This document shows, piece after piece, positions 1 to 11,044 of a stretch of 64,000 bases of DNA. Position numbers and translations under genes: made by a program. Within the stretch, counting starts at the first letter, position 1. Every line of letters begins with the position of its first letter. The stretch spans positions 9,446,501 through 9,510,500 of the forward strand of contig CM073886.1 of the NCBI GenBank assembly GCA_037176705.1, given 5' to 3'. This DNA comes from Molossus alvarezi. Taxonomy: Eukaryota; Chordata; Mammalia; Chiroptera; Molossidae. The notes beneath the pieces are model-generated. The model did no database searches and had not been told where the DNA came from. It saw nothing but the letters and a program-made list of their open reading frames with translations.

Positions 1-337
1 GACTGGTCTAGCTCCTAGCTCTTGAGTTCACTTTGAAATCTCCTTTCCCCGGTCATTAAAATGTCGACAAAACCTAGGTAAGCAGTAATGGTAAGCAGTA
101 GTGGGTGTTCCATTTTTGCTCTAAAAAAATTAATCTGCATGTAGAAAAGTGTAAAAACCATTGCAACAGAGAACTGGAGCAATAATGTGGCAAAGGCTGA
201 GTTTCAGGGCCATGTGGGGGAGGGGTAAGGCTGGATCTTGACAGCACCTATAAAGGGGGAAGGAACAATCTGGTTTTAGACACTTCCTGCTCACAGAAAG
301 AGCAAGAGGAAATGTGGTTTTAAAAGAGGCCCACCAG
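1..337. other. No gene or clear repeat
   Basis: Ordinary AT-leaning intergenic sequence. I see no exon, RNA gene or recognisable repeat before the first VES SINE. Confidence 0.5.
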
Positions 338-582
338 CCTTGGTCAGTTTAGCTCAGTGGTTGGAGTGTCGGCCCATGGACCAATGAGTCTTGGGTTCGA
401 TTCTGCTCAAAGGCAGCACCTCGGTTGCAGTTTGTCCCTGGCCCTGGTTGGGTCGTGCAGGTGGCAACCACTCGATGTGTCCCTTTCACATCGATGTTTC
501 TCTCTCTCTCGCTTCCTCTCTCTCCCTCTCTATCTGAATAAAAAATGGAAATATGTCCTCGGGTGAGGATTTAAAAAAAAAA
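338..582 (+). mobile_element. VES-type bat SINE
   Basis: A tRNA-like head with an A box (GTTTAGCTCAGTGG) and B box (GGTTCGATTC) is followed by a body ending in a CT-rich stretch. The tail is the family hallmark TCCTCGGGTGAGGAT plus poly-A. It is a full-length plus-strand copy, transcribed by Pol III in life and mobilised by L1 proteins. Confidence 0.85.
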
Positions 583-789
583 GCTTTGCTAGAAGTAAAT
601 GATAAAGATTTATTCAAAGTTCTGAGAGTTTGCAAACTGGGAACATGGCTAGGAAACAAAAAGTGTTCCCAAAAAGAAAGAAAAGATAAGAGTTCTTATA
701 ATAAAAAGTGCATTCTTGTGCAAACTCGATCACTAACTCTGCATGATGTTGCAGAAGTGAGGGGAACTAGGTTTGCTAATGTAATTGTG

Positions 790-1266
790 GTGACAGAGCA
801 TTAGCCCACAGACTGATGAGCTGTGGATTCAATTCCGGTCAAAGGCACGTACCTCAGTTGCAGTTCGTCCCTGGCCCTGGTCAGGATCATGCAGGAGGCA
901 ATTGGTCAATGTGTCTCTTTTTTTTTTAATTATTTTTTCTTGATTTTTTTTTTACTTTATTGATTTTAGAGAGAGAAGAAGGGAGAGGGAGGGAGAGATA
1001 GAAACACTGATGAGAGAGAACATCGACTGGCCACCTCCTGCATGCCCTCCACTGAGGATTTGGCCCACAACCTGGGCATGTGCCTTGACTGGGAATCAAA
1101 CCAGTGACCTCTTGGTGCATGGGTCGACGCTCAACCACTGAGCCGCACCAGCTGGGTCAATGTGTCTCTCTTTGATGTTTCTCTCTCCCTCTCTCTCTCC
1201 CTCCCTCCCACTCTATCTGAAAATAAATGGAAAAATATCCTCGGGTGAGGATTTAAAAAAAAAAAG
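790..1266 (+). mobile_element. VES SINE split by a second VES
   Basis: An older plus-strand VES copy lacks a clear A box. It is interrupted between 919 and 1154 by a reversed SINE and then continues to its TCCTCGGGTGAGGAT tail. The two halves read as one element once the insert and one copy of the duplicated target are ignored. Confidence 0.8.
919..1154 (-). mobile_element. VES SINE nested inside another VES
   Basis: A reverse-strand SINE of a different subfamily, with a Gly-tRNA-like head ending CCAGCTGG. It is flanked by the 15-bp direct repeat GGTCAATGTGTCTCT at 904-918 and 1155-1169, a target-site duplication made within the older SINE body. The younger copy must therefore postdate the outer one. 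Confidence 0.85.
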
Positions 1267-1985
1267 AAATGTTATTAGCCTCAGAAGCTACTGAGATGGT
1301 CCATTCTGTCCTAGTACAATGTAAAAAAAAAAAAGTGTGTTTCTAAGAATAATCAGTCCTGCATTCTTAGCCCTAGAGTTGGTCCAGAATGGTTATCAGT
1401 CAGATGTCAGGCTGTCCGAATAATGGATGTATCAGGTGGATGTCAGGTGGCCTGAATTGGTGAGTCCTTCGGGCGATAATCAGAAGGTTGTCTGGAGGTC
1501 TGGTGCATGTCTGGGTGTTACACATAGTGAGCTGCTGTGTGGCGAGGCCATGACACAGAAGTGGAAAGTTCAAGAGTGTAAGTTGCTAGACCAGTTAGCA
1601 CAAGAACAGTCTCATTTCCTCATGCCTCAGCCTATTCGATTTTAGTAATTTCGCAGCTTAATTACAGAGACCCCATTTTATTTCTCCATTCTTTTCCTCA
1701 GTAAAAATTGAGGTCAAATTCTGACTTAGATATAGATGTGGGAATTAAGTGATTGATCTGAACAGCACAACTAACAAAGTAGCATTAATAGATATATTTT
1801 GAAGATTAACTTTTAGAAATAGAATGTCGGGTTTTTTTAAAGAATTAAAGCACATTTTACAAAAACAATTTTAATTTTATGCCCCAAAAGGGAAGAAATG
1901 ATATATGCCATATTTTCTGATCATGATACATTAAAGCAAAAAAAAAGAAAAAAAAATATCAAAAATACAACTAAAAATGCTTAAT
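1267..1985. other. AT-rich intergenic DNA
   Basis: No coding exon, RNA gene or recognisable repeat is visible. The short open frame at 1427-1645 has no family resemblance that I recognise. Confidence 0.5.
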
Positions 1986-2225
1986 TTTTTTTATCCTCAC
2001 CCAAGGACATTTTTGCATTTATCTTCAAATAGAGCAGGAGGGAGAGAGGAAGGAAGAGAGAGAGAGAAACATCAATGTGAGAGAGACATCGAGTGGTTGC
2101 CACCCACACGACCCCAACGGGCCAGGGACAAACTGCAACCAAGGTACGTGCCCTTAGCAGAAACCGAACCCGGAACTCGCTGGTCCGCAGGCCAACGCTC
2201 TAACCACTGAGCAAACCGGCCCAGG
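1986..2225 (-). mobile_element. VES-type SINE
   Basis: Reverse-strand full-length copy: on the plus strand it opens with poly-T and ATCCTCACCCAAGGACAT (tail) and closes at the tRNA-like head CCGGCCCAGG. It lies 37 bp from a plus-strand SINE, so the two heads face each other. Confidence 0.85.
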
Positions 2226-2262
2226 GAAAAAATACTTAATTTTTAAAATTAAACATTTTAAG

Positions 2263-2468
2263 CCTGGCCGGTGTGGCTCAGTGAACTGAGCTTTGTACCA
2301 TGGACTGAGAGGTCTTGGTTCAATTCCCAGTCAGGGCACATGCCAGGGTTTCAGGCTTAATCCCCAACAGGGGGCGTGCAGAAGGCCACCAATCAATGTA
2401 TCTCTTTTGCATCAATGTTTCTATCTCTCTGTCCCTTCCTCTCTAAAAAAATCAATGAAAAAAATTTT
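2263..2468 (+). mobile_element. VES-type SINE, older subfamily
   Basis: The head GCCTGGCCGGTGTGGCTCAG and the B-box region are clear. The body contains CCCCAACAGGGGGCGTGCAG and the tail is AATCAATGAAAAAA, not the GGTGAGGAT tail, which marks a different VES subfamily. Confidence 0.8.
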
Positions 2469-2559
2469 TTATTTAACATTTATAACATAGAAGAAATAGT
2501 TAACACATTGTATAACATGTTATATCATAAAATAATAATAATAATAAAACACTAATAAC

Positions 2560-2715
2560 AACTGTCATTGTGTGAGCGTTTACTCTGTGCCAATATTAAG
2601 TGCTTTGCATGTGTTAACTCGTCTAAATCTTCATAGAAATCCTATGAAGAAGATATCATTTTCATTCTGTAGATGAATAAACTGAGGCACACAAAAGTTA
2701 TGTAATTATATACCA
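2560..2715 (+). mobile_element. MIR-like fragment
   Basis: Contains the MIR-type core sequence with the downstream signature of bulk-tissue MIRs: a run equivalent to TTCTGTAGATGAATAAACTG followed by AGGCACA. Ancient tRNA-derived SINE, heavily diverged; subfamily not assigned. Confidence 0.6.
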
Positions 2716-3054
2716 AGTTTTTACAACAGAGATTATATCTATTGGGGTGCTTTGGGATACAAATAATGGAGATCCCAACTCAAACAATAGCCAATGTATC
2801 ATATCACAGAACACAAGCAGAGGGGGACTCCAGAGGGCTATTCAGCAGCTCAGTGGCACTATTGAGGACCCAGTGATTTCATGTCATTTCATTTGAATTC
2901 CATGATTATGCTAAACTGAGTTGTTCTCAAGTTCCTCTTCATTACTATAAAGGTTCTCCTTGATCCTTCGCCTAGGCCCTAGAGGGTCTCACTTCTGCAG
3001 TATCTACTGCTGTAATTTGCTTGGCCTTTTTCTGAACCCTTACAACTGAATGCA

Positions 3055-3200
3055 TGAATTCCTCACTCATTTGTTCATTAACATACTACATATTGAACAA
3101 CTATTACGTGCCGGGCATTGGGGATCTAGAAATAAGCAAAATACACAAAGTCCCTGCCCTCATAGACCTTACACTCTATTTGGAGAGTACAGCAGACACT
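3055..3200 (+). mobile_element. L2 3'-end fragment
   Basis: The stretch with ACTATTACGTGCCGGGCATT and CCCTGCCCTCATAGACCTTA resembles the 3' end of the ancient LINE L2. Fixed and inactive. Confidence 0.6.
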
Positions 3201-3568
3201 GTCAGCACCCTGCCTTCAAATCCCTCAGATCCTAACACCTTCAGACCCTGCAGGTCAACCCCGCCACCATAATCCATTAAGCTGAAAGTGCTACTCTGCT
3301 CCCTATCAACTACTTTCACAAGTTGCTATAGACATGCCCCAGCTCCCTTGCACCTTAGGTGGGATAATGCTGAGGTGCGTGTGTTTCATCATTTCCCAGA
3401 GCTTCCCCTCTGGACTAAGTCCAGCCACTCCCTGAGGTAACTGGCTCAGTAATGCACCCTTTGTACAACGTTATACAGGCTGAGTAAGTTCTGGAGATTT
3501 AATGCACAGCGTGGTGGCTACAGTTAGTAATATTATATTGTATACTTGAAACATGCTAAGAGCAGATC

Positions 3569-3818
3569 TTTTTTTTTTATCCTCATCCGAGGACATTTTT
3601 ACATTTATCTTCAGATAGAGCGAGAGGGAGAGAAGGGGGAAGAGAAAGAGAGAAACATCGATGTGAGAGAGACACATCGACTGGTCGCCAACCACAGAAC
3701 CCCAGCCGGGGCTGGGGACAAACTGCAACCAAGGTACGTGCCCTTAGTGGGAACTGAACCCAGAACTCTCTGGTCTGTGGGCCGATGCTCTAACCACTGA
3801 GAAAACTGGCCAGGGCAA
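3569..3818 (-). mobile_element. VES-type SINE in L1 3' end
   Basis: Full-length reverse copy, poly-T plus ATCCTCATCCGAGGACAT on the left and head GGCCAGGGC on the right. It is flanked by AGATCTT on both sides. Confidence 0.85.
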
Positions 3819-3956
3819 AAGATCTTAAGTGTTCTTCATCACAGGAAAAAAATGATTATGTGAGATGATAGACATGTTAATTAGCTTGATTGTAGGAATC
3901 ATTTCACAGTATATACATATATCAAATCATCACATTGTACACTGTAAGTACATGCA

Positions 3957-4161
3957 ATTTTTTTCTTGGAGAGAAAGAAAGATAGAGGGAGAGAGAGAGA
4001 AATATCAACATAAGAATGAAACATCAATTGGCTGCCTCCTGCATGTGCCCCAACTGATGATCAAACTCAGAACTCAGGCATGTGCCCTGACCAGGAATCA
4101 AACCAGCAACTTTTCTGTGCAAGGGACAATGCTCAACCAACTGAGCCACACCGGCCAGGGC
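3957..4161 (-). mobile_element. VES-type SINE, older copy
   Basis: Reverse copy with head ACACCGGCCAGGG; its tail lacks the GGTGAGGAT hallmark. It is flanked by near-identical GCAATTTTT sequences of the host L1. Confidence 0.8.
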
Positions 4162-4459
4162 TACGCAATTTTTATGTATCAATTATACCTCAATAAAATG
4201 GGGAGGAGGGGTCCTGCACCCCTAACTGGCTGCCTTCCCTCCCTTGCCCCTCTGCCAGTGTCCCTGCACCACCCTCCTTATACTAGAACCCTTGTCTCCG
4301 TGTCTACTTCTGAAAGAATGCAAACCAAGACAGAGAGACAGCTGATAAGCAAGAATAAAAAAAACTAACTGCTTCCAAGAAGTCAGACATCAGCAACATA
4401 AAATACTGCTGAGAGGCTAAAATAAAAACAGAACCAAGTCCATTGAATTTAGCAACACA

Positions 4460-4712
4460 GCCCTGGCCGGTTTGGCTCAGCGGTTAGAGCCTCGGCCTGC
4501 GGTCCAGAGAGACCCGGGTTCGGTTCCTGCTAAGGGCATGTACCCTGGTAGCAGTTTGTCCCCGGGGTCGTGCGGGAGGCAGCCACTCGATGTGTCCCTT
4601 TCACATCGCTATTTCTCTCTCTCTCTGTCTCTCTCTCTCCCTTTTTCTCCCTTCCACTCTATCTGAACAAAAAATGGAAAAATGTCCTCAGATGAGGATT
4701 AAAAAAAAAAAG
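4460..4712 (+). mobile_element. VES-type SINE with perfect target duplication
   Basis: Head CCCTGGCCGGTTTGGCTCAG, B box GGTTCGGTTCC, tail GATGAGGATTAAAA. The perfect 15-bp duplication GAATTTAGCAACACA at 4445-4459 and 4713-4727 indicates a fairly recent insertion. Confidence 0.9.
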
Positions 4713-5306
4713 GAATTTAGCAACACAAACTTGAACTTGAAAAAGGCCCTAGCAGAGATGGGGGGGCATGTGGATATCAGACTGCTGTGGCTTAAAGAGG
4801 TTTTTTTAAAATAGCTGTAGGACTTCAGGTCAAGATGGCAGCGTACATAAACATGGTGCTCGCCTCCTCCCACAATCACATCAAAATTACAACTAAACTA
4901 CGGAACAACCATCATTCAGAACCGCCTGGAATCTGACTGAATGGAAGTCCTACAACTATGGAATTAAGAAGCCACATCAAGACTGGTAGAAAGGACTGAG
5001 ACCCAGAATGGGCAGATCCCACACCCACAAGTGGTAGATAAAAATCAGAACGATATCTTGGCTGCAGAAGTTCTCCCTGAGAAGGTAAAGTCCCAGCCCC
5101 ACACCAGGCCTCCCAGCCCAGGGTTCCAGAGCCAGGAAGAGAAGTTCCCATAACTTCTAGCTAAAAAAAACTAGTGGGGCTTGTGGCTCAGTGATGGAGG
5201 GCTGCTGGAGTCCCAGGCAGTTTCCCTTAAAGGGCCTGTGCACAGAGTTACTCAGACTCACTTCCTCTGAGCTCTAGTGCTGGGGCGGCAGCTCACAAGG
5301 CACCAG

Positions 5307-5545
5307 GGCCCTGGCCAGTATGGCTCAGCAGTTAGAGCATCTGCCCAAGGACCAAAGGGTCTTGGGTTTGATTCTGGTCAAGGGCATGTACCTGGGTTGT
5401 AGGTTTGATCCTCAGTCATGGTTATTCAGGGGACAACCAATTGATGTATCTCTCTCACATCGTCTCTCTCCCTCTCTTTCACTCTCTCTTAAAAAAAAAT
5501 CAATAGGAAAATATCCTAGGGTGAGGATTAACAACAACAACAAAA
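5307..5545 (+). mobile_element. VES-type SINE within HAL1-like element
   Basis: Full-length plus copy with tail TAGGGTGAGGATTAACAAC. GGCACCAGGG is repeated on both flanks as target duplication. Confidence 0.85.
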
Positions 5546-5650
5546 AAGGCACCAGGGGACATATGGGGAGGAATTGAAGCATGTGACATCAGGATGAGAG
5601 TGGGGGACAACTTCCAGACAGAAGTGCTGGCAGAGGCCATTGCTCCTTTT

Positions 5651-5815
5651 TATTTTTAATTTATTGATTGGGGGGGGGGGAGAAACATAGATTTGTTGTT
5701 CCACTTAATTATGCATTAAATGGTTGATTCTTGTATGTGTCCTGACCGGAAATTGAACCCACAACCATGGCATATCAGGATGACACTCTAACCAACTGAG
5801 CTACCTGACCAGGGA
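5651..5815 (-). mobile_element. VES-like SINE, diverged
   Basis: Reverse copy, short and diverged, with head ACCTGACCAGGG and a G9 run. The flanks share GCCATTGCTCCTTT / GCCATTGTTCCTTT. Confidence 0.75.
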
Positions 5816-6810
5816 GGGCTAGCCATTGTTCCTTTGATGAGCCCTCTCCCACAGAGCTGGCATGTGGGTACCATATCTGAGACTCCAGCAACCTGGCTCA
5901 CAAAGTTCACCCCACCCTGGTGATTCCCTGAGGCCCTGCCCCACCCAACTTTCAGGCCCACCTAAGCTGTTTCTGCTGGCTTTTCAATATAAATGGCCTA
6001 TCTTGGCTCATGCTTCAGATTTTCCTAAACTCTCTCAAACAAGCAGCATCTGGCCTCACCATGCCCCATACCTCTTGCAAAATGGCCCCAGGCCTGGCAC
6101 TAGCAGCAGCCAGTCTTGGTTCACAGCTTGGCCTTGCCTGGGCACCTCCAAACCCAGAATGAGTAGCAGCCATCTGCAGATTGCTTTGTAGCTCATGCTG
6201 GGCCTCAGGCAAAACACAGGTGGCCGCTGACCTTGGCCTGCACCTCCCAGGAGGCCCCAGAGCCAGCACACCCAAAGGACAGCTTCAGACCACATTAAAG
6301 CACCACCACGCAACCACCTCCACAAGCAACACACTCAAGGGGCAGACTCAGCAGGCACCAGAGCCCTGCTGAAGTAAGTCCTGCTCTGTGGGGTAGGCCC
6401 CTGCACAGCTGATCCTCCACAGTGGTCAGTGATTGGTGGTCTCAGCCAGTCCTTGCAGCTAATCTGCCTGGGGGTAAATCCCTCCCATTGATGTACCAAC
6501 AACAATCAAGAGGATTATGTACCACCTACAAGAGGAGGATGTACACATCCCACCCTGGGGCAATTGGGGTGCACCTCAAGGGCCCAGCTTAGGTGATCGG
6601 GAGGCACCTACTACCTTAGGCCACTCTCTCCAGCCTGGGAGACATGGCAACTATACCTAATACACATAGAAATAAACACAGGGAGGCAGCCAAAATTAAG
6701 AGACAAAGAAACACGTCCCAACTGAAAGAACAGAACAAAATTCCAGAAAAAGAACTAAACACAATGGAGACAAGCAATCTTCTAGATGCAGAGTTTATAA
6801 CACTGGATAT

Positions 6811-7050
6811 AGCCCTGGCCAGTTTGGCTCTGCGGTTAGAGCGTCAGCCCGCAGACCAGAGAGACCCGGGTTTGGTTCCCGCTAAGGGCATGTACCTCGG
6901 TTGCAGTTTGTCCCTGGCCCCAGTTGGGGCCCTGTGGGTGGCAACCAGTCGATGTGTCTCTCTCGCATTGATGTTTCTCTCTCTCTCTTCCTCCCTCTCT
7001 ATCTCAAGATAAATGCAAAATTGTCCTCTGTTGAGGATAAAAAAATAAAT
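6811..7050 (+). mobile_element. VES-type SINE in HAL1-like ORF1
   Basis: Head AGCCCTGGCCAGTTTGGCTC, tail TCTGTTGAGGATAAAAAAAT. It separates the first codons of the HAL1-like ORF1 from the remainder. Confidence 0.85.
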
Positions 7051-7188
7051 TTAAATAAATAAATAAAACACAGGTTATAAGGATACTCAATGAACTTAGT
7101 GAGAACCTCAACAGCATAAAGGAGTACCAGTCAGAAATTAAGAATGCACAACTGAAATGAAAAATAATTTATAAAGAATCAACAGTAG

Positions 7189-7432
7189 CCCTGGCCGGTT
7201 TGGCTCAGCGGTTAGAGCGTAGGCCTGCGGTCCAGAGAGACCCGGGTTCGGTTCCCGCTAAGGGCATGTACCTCGGTTGCAGTTTGTCCCCGGCTCTGGT
7301 TGGTCGTGCGGGTGGCAGCCACTCGATGTGTCCCTTCACATCGATGTTTCTCTCTCTCTCTCTTCCTCTCTCTCCCTCCTGCTCTATCTGAACAAAAAAT
7401 GGAAAAATGTCCTCGGGTGAGGATAAAAAATA
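7189..7432 (+). mobile_element. VES-type SINE
   Basis: Near-consensus copy, head GCCCTGGCCGGTTTGGCTCA, tail TCCTCGGGTGAGGATAAAAA, followed by a short (TA)n. It marks the point where the HAL1-like element stops. Confidence 0.9.
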
Positions 7433-9070
7433 TATATATATATATGTGTGAAAATTAAAAGAAGGAGCAGGAAAAATAAAAACCACAAATCCAGGCAAAT
7501 GGTCCCTCTGCGAGGGAGGCAGGGCTGGACAGTGCATCTGTACATTCCTAGAAATAGTCCACTTGTTGGGTTAGGTGCTGGGTTCACGGGTGCTCAGGTT
7601 TTTCAATAAACGGGTAACAGAATACAAGAGGGACATGCTCAGACCCACTGGCGACAGCACTGGGCAGAAGCAATTCTGTGCCCCCGAGGTTAAAAACAGC
7701 ACACGGTTTCTGTACTTAGGGATCTCACACTTCTTAAAGTGGAAGTACCTCAGAAAATCTCTGAAGTGGGAATTGAGAATGAAATTCTCTGCTGTTTGTT
7801 CTGCCACTAACCTACCACATTGCTTTGTAAGCAAATCCTGTGGATGGCTGTTTCCTCGCCTGTGAAATGAGCAGTTTGGCCAAATCGTCCTGAAGCTCCT
7901 ACTGAGAGGCAGGGTGACTGGACACGGGGCAGAGAGGCGAAGCACGACAGGTGTCTCTGGCCAGGCTTCTAGCCCCTCCCAGCAAGAGATCTGTACCCCA
8001 TCACCCTCTCCAGGGCTCTGGGTCTGGCCTCCATTCTTTCTGCCCCCCGCCCCCATTTGTAGACTCAGTGCTGAGCCCATTCCTCCATGTCCCCAAACCC
8101 ACATCTGCCCCACAGTTTCCTTCTTCCTCCCCATTGTGTACTCCCCACCCAAGAACCCAGACACCCTGACCTCGCCCCTAATTATTCTTGGGAAATCCAT
8201 TCCTCCTTGAGTACCTGGAGACCCACTGCAAGGCCTGGGGGTTCACAAAGCCACCTACACAATCCCTCCTTCAGGCCTGGAATGCTGTCCCCAGACTTCC
8301 AAACACAGGCAGAGCCACAGTGGAACTTGGTCCTCACAGCAGGGGTGACAGTCCACCAATGAACACTCAGGGAGCTGCTTAGCTGCTGTGTCCCTCCCAG
8401 GCCAGGTCCACACACCCCCTGCCTCTCCCTTTTGTCTCCCCCACAGCCAGGAACTGAGAGCTGTCTGCAGCCCTCCCGCTGCCTCCACCTTTATCCCAGG
8501 AAGCCCTCTGAGGCTGAGACTCCACGCCAGTCAGAATCCCAGGGCCCTCGCTTCTGTGTGCGCCGGACTGCCCACCAGTGCGCTGCTCCTCCCTCCTGGG
8601 CCGACTCAGAGACCTCTGGAGGTGAGCTGGCCCTTGTGATGAGCAGGCTAGATATGGAGGGGAGACAACCTCCCCCAGAGCCATGCCCACCAGTGGCTGA
8701 CAGGGGTGGGTGTCTAAGTACACAGACTCTTTACCTCCGGTGGGATGAGGAGTGTTTCTGGGTGAGACGCTCCCCTCTCCACGGAGCTGACCTACTTAAT
8801 AACGAACGCACCTTCCCTGGAGCCCATTCCCACACCCACGTGTTTCCTGCACCTCATAAATGAGCCTGCTTTCAGTGGATCTTTAACGTCTGTTTCCAGG
8901 GGAGCCCAAACCAAAACAGTGGCATTCTTGAGGCCAACTCCTTCCCACCACAGATGAGAAAACTGAGACCCAAGTGGAAAAATGACCAGTCCTCCCTTCA
9001 CCCCAGCACCTGGCCATCACCACAGACCCCTCCATCCACGTGACCTCCTCCACTGGAAAGATAACTTGCA
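7433..9070. other. Intergenic DNA, no supported gene
   Basis: GC-richer than its surroundings with several chance open frames on both strands, none with a recognisable domain. A stretch at 8448-8622 has an acceptor-like CCCCCACAG and donor-like GAGGTGAGC, but there is no recognisable protein in any frame. Confidence 0.5.
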
Positions 9071-9262
9071 CCCTGGGCCATGTGGTTCAGTTGGTTGGGC
9101 ATTGTCCTGTGGTGGGTTTGATTCCCGATCAGGACACATACCCAAATTGTGGGTTCAATCCCCGGTCAGAGTTCATACAGAAGGCAACCAGTTGATGTTT
9201 CCCTCACACATCAGTGTTTCTCTCTCCCTCCGTCCCAATCTCTAAAATCAATTTAAAAAATA
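9071..9262 (+). mobile_element. VES-related SINE, older
   Basis: tRNA-like head CATGTGGTTCAGTTGGTTGG and a repeated B-box-like GGTTCAATCCCCGG, ending AATCAATTTAAAAA. An older subfamily. Confidence 0.75.
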
Positions 9263-9278
9263 ATAATAATAAGACTGT

Positions 9279-9492
9279 GCCCAGCTGGTGTGGCTCAGTG
9301 GTTGAGCATCAACCCGTGCACCAAGAGGTCACCAGTACAATTCCAAGTCAGGGCACATGCTCAGGTTGTGGGCCCGATCCCCAGTGGGGGGCATGCAGGA
9401 GGCAGCCAATCGATGTTCTCTCTCATCCATGTTTCTGTCTCTCTCTCCCTCTCCCTCCCTCTCTCTCTAAAAATCAATAAAGAAAAAAAAAT
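9279..9492 (+). mobile_element. VES-type SINE, older subfamily
   Basis: Head GCCCAGCTGGTGTGGCTCAG with body CCCCAGTGGGGGGCATGCAG and tail AATCAATAAAGAAAAA, the same subfamily as the copies at 45712 and nested at 919. Confidence 0.8.
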
Positions 9493-10293
9493 TTAATGAA
9501 ACTGATATTCTTTGACAGATAACTTTCCAAAATACTTCAAATCCTTCAAGCAGTGTTTCCCAGACTTCATTTATTCACATATCATCTTCACAATTTTTTG
9601 CACAAGCCACATGCTCTTTCATATTTGTCATACCCACATATTTGTCATACCTACAGTATCTATTTAATACATTTTAATAGACTCTCTTTTCTACTTAAAT
9701 TTCCTTTTTCCTGTTAATTTCTGTTTTTAAAATAAAATTATGGGTGTGTTTTTTTCTTTGGGGGGCATAAAATTTGATGAACAGGTCAGAGAAAGAGCCG
9801 GGGTAAGGGTCCCTTCCTCCCACCCCCTACCCAGGGACACCCTCTGCTGGAAGCAGGAAGCCCAGGAGGCCGCTGGACCTCGACAGGCCTGGTGGCGGCA
9901 GGTTGTAGCAGGCATGCTGGCCCTGGAGCAGGCTGCGGGAGGTGGTGTTCTGCCGCTCGGTGGGCACAAACGTCACTCAGCTGGGCTTCCACACTGCTTG
10001 TCAGGGAGCGCCTGGATCTGTGCCAGCGGGGCTCCAAAGCGAGCCTCTGTTTGCGCCAGTGTGCCTTCCAAGGTGGCTTTCATGTCCACCAGACCTGATG
10101 CACAAGCCGGTGACCTCCATCTTGCTGATCGACTGTTGCTCTTTGTGGCCAGTGACCTCTGATATGGGTCATCTCTTGGGGGATTTTCTTTACATTGAAG
10201 AAATTGGACAGGGAACCATATGGCCTCTCCTTCCCCCCTTTAAACTTCCTTCATATGACTTGCTATAAAATGAGTTATAGGGAAAAAAAACTC
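9493..10293. other. Intergenic DNA
   Basis: The left half is AT-rich. The right half (9780-10140) is GC-rich with overlapping chance frames on both strands. No domain, splice structure or repeat is recognised. Confidence 0.45.
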
Positions 10294-10402
10294 TAGCTCT
10301 GGCCAGTTTGGCTCAGCGGTTGGAGCATCGGCCTGCAGACCAGAGAGTCCCAGGTTAGGTTCCCACTAGGGGCACGTACCAAAAAAAAACAAAAAAAAAA
10401 CA
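10294..10402 (+). mobile_element. VES-type SINE, head only
   Basis: The tRNA-like head is present up to GGGGCACGTACC, then directly poly-A with one C. The body is missing, either by internal deletion or by a short transcript. Confidence 0.75.
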
Positions 10403-11044
10403 ACTCTATATGGATGAAATATATCCCATGAAAACATGACAAATTAAACCGCCTTCTCTGAGTTTATTTCGGACACTTTTGTTGTGAGCAGACTTCCCGA
10501 GGGAGGCCTCTGTGTGAGAGAGAACACCTTGTAACTCATTATAGCTGGGCGCTATTTACCTAAGCCCGAGCTGAGCCAGGCTGGACTTTTCTGATTGATT
10601 TATTTTTGTTGGCGTGAAGTATACCATGCACCAAAATAAACAGAATCTCGACTATTTCTTTATTAAATTATACAAAAAGGGAAGGAGAGGAGGCGCTGTG
10701 GGCTTGGTCCCAGCCCCGACCCCAGCCCTGCCCAGCACTGTCTGAGAAGAGGATCTGAGGGAGGGTAGGCAGGGTAGGGACGGCAGAGCAGGAGGTAGGA
10801 GGGAGAGGAGGGGTGGAAGGGGCTGGGGGGGTGGGGGGGAGGGAGAGAGAGAGAAGGAAAGGGGCCTCTGGGGAGCAGCTGGGGGCTCACATGGAACAGG
10901 GCAGGAAGTGGCGGGGGGAGGGACAGTGTGGAGAGGTGGACACGAGAAGGCGGGAGAGGCGCCAGCAGCTCTGAGCAGGGCCCGGGCAAAGGGCCAGGTG
11001 AAGGGTGGTGACTCGCTGTTCCTGCCCCATCTCCAGGCTCCTCG

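Larger units (their letters stand above)
3480..4200 (+). mobile_element. Old L1 3' end carrying two SINE insertions
   Basis: The pieces at about 3480-3568, 3819-3956 and 4162-4200 join into one L1 3' untranslated region ending CAATTATACCTCAATAAAAT. Two reverse VES elements interrupt it, each with its own direct repeat (AGATCTT; GCAATTTTT). Confidence 0.7.
4821..7188 (+). mobile_element. HAL1-like (half-L1) element, 5' complete, 3' truncated
   Basis: Begins GACTTCAGGTCAAGATGGC and matches the element at 41932-43897 through its long 5' untranslated region and the start of ORF1 (the ATGGAGACAAGCAATCTTCT region, 6763 on). The CAAGATGGC at 4831-4839 is a YY1-type site at the same place as in human L1 5' ends. 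Three VES SINEs (5307, 5651, 6811) lie inside. ORF1 is cut off at a fourth SINE at 7189, and no ORF2 is seen. Whether this copy once had ORF2 cannot be told, because the 3' end is missing. Confidence 0.7.

Noticed and set aside
338..420. tRNA-like A and B boxes here and in every VES copy
   Set aside because: They are SINE promoter heads without a complete tRNA cloverleaf, not tRNA genes.
7571..8200. Minus-strand frame of 209 codons
   Set aside because: No recognisable domain, no splice or promoter context; the opposite strand is open over much of the same length.
8448..8622. Exon-like segment with acceptor and donor consensus
   Set aside because: No frame gives a recognisable protein and no neighbouring exon could be found.
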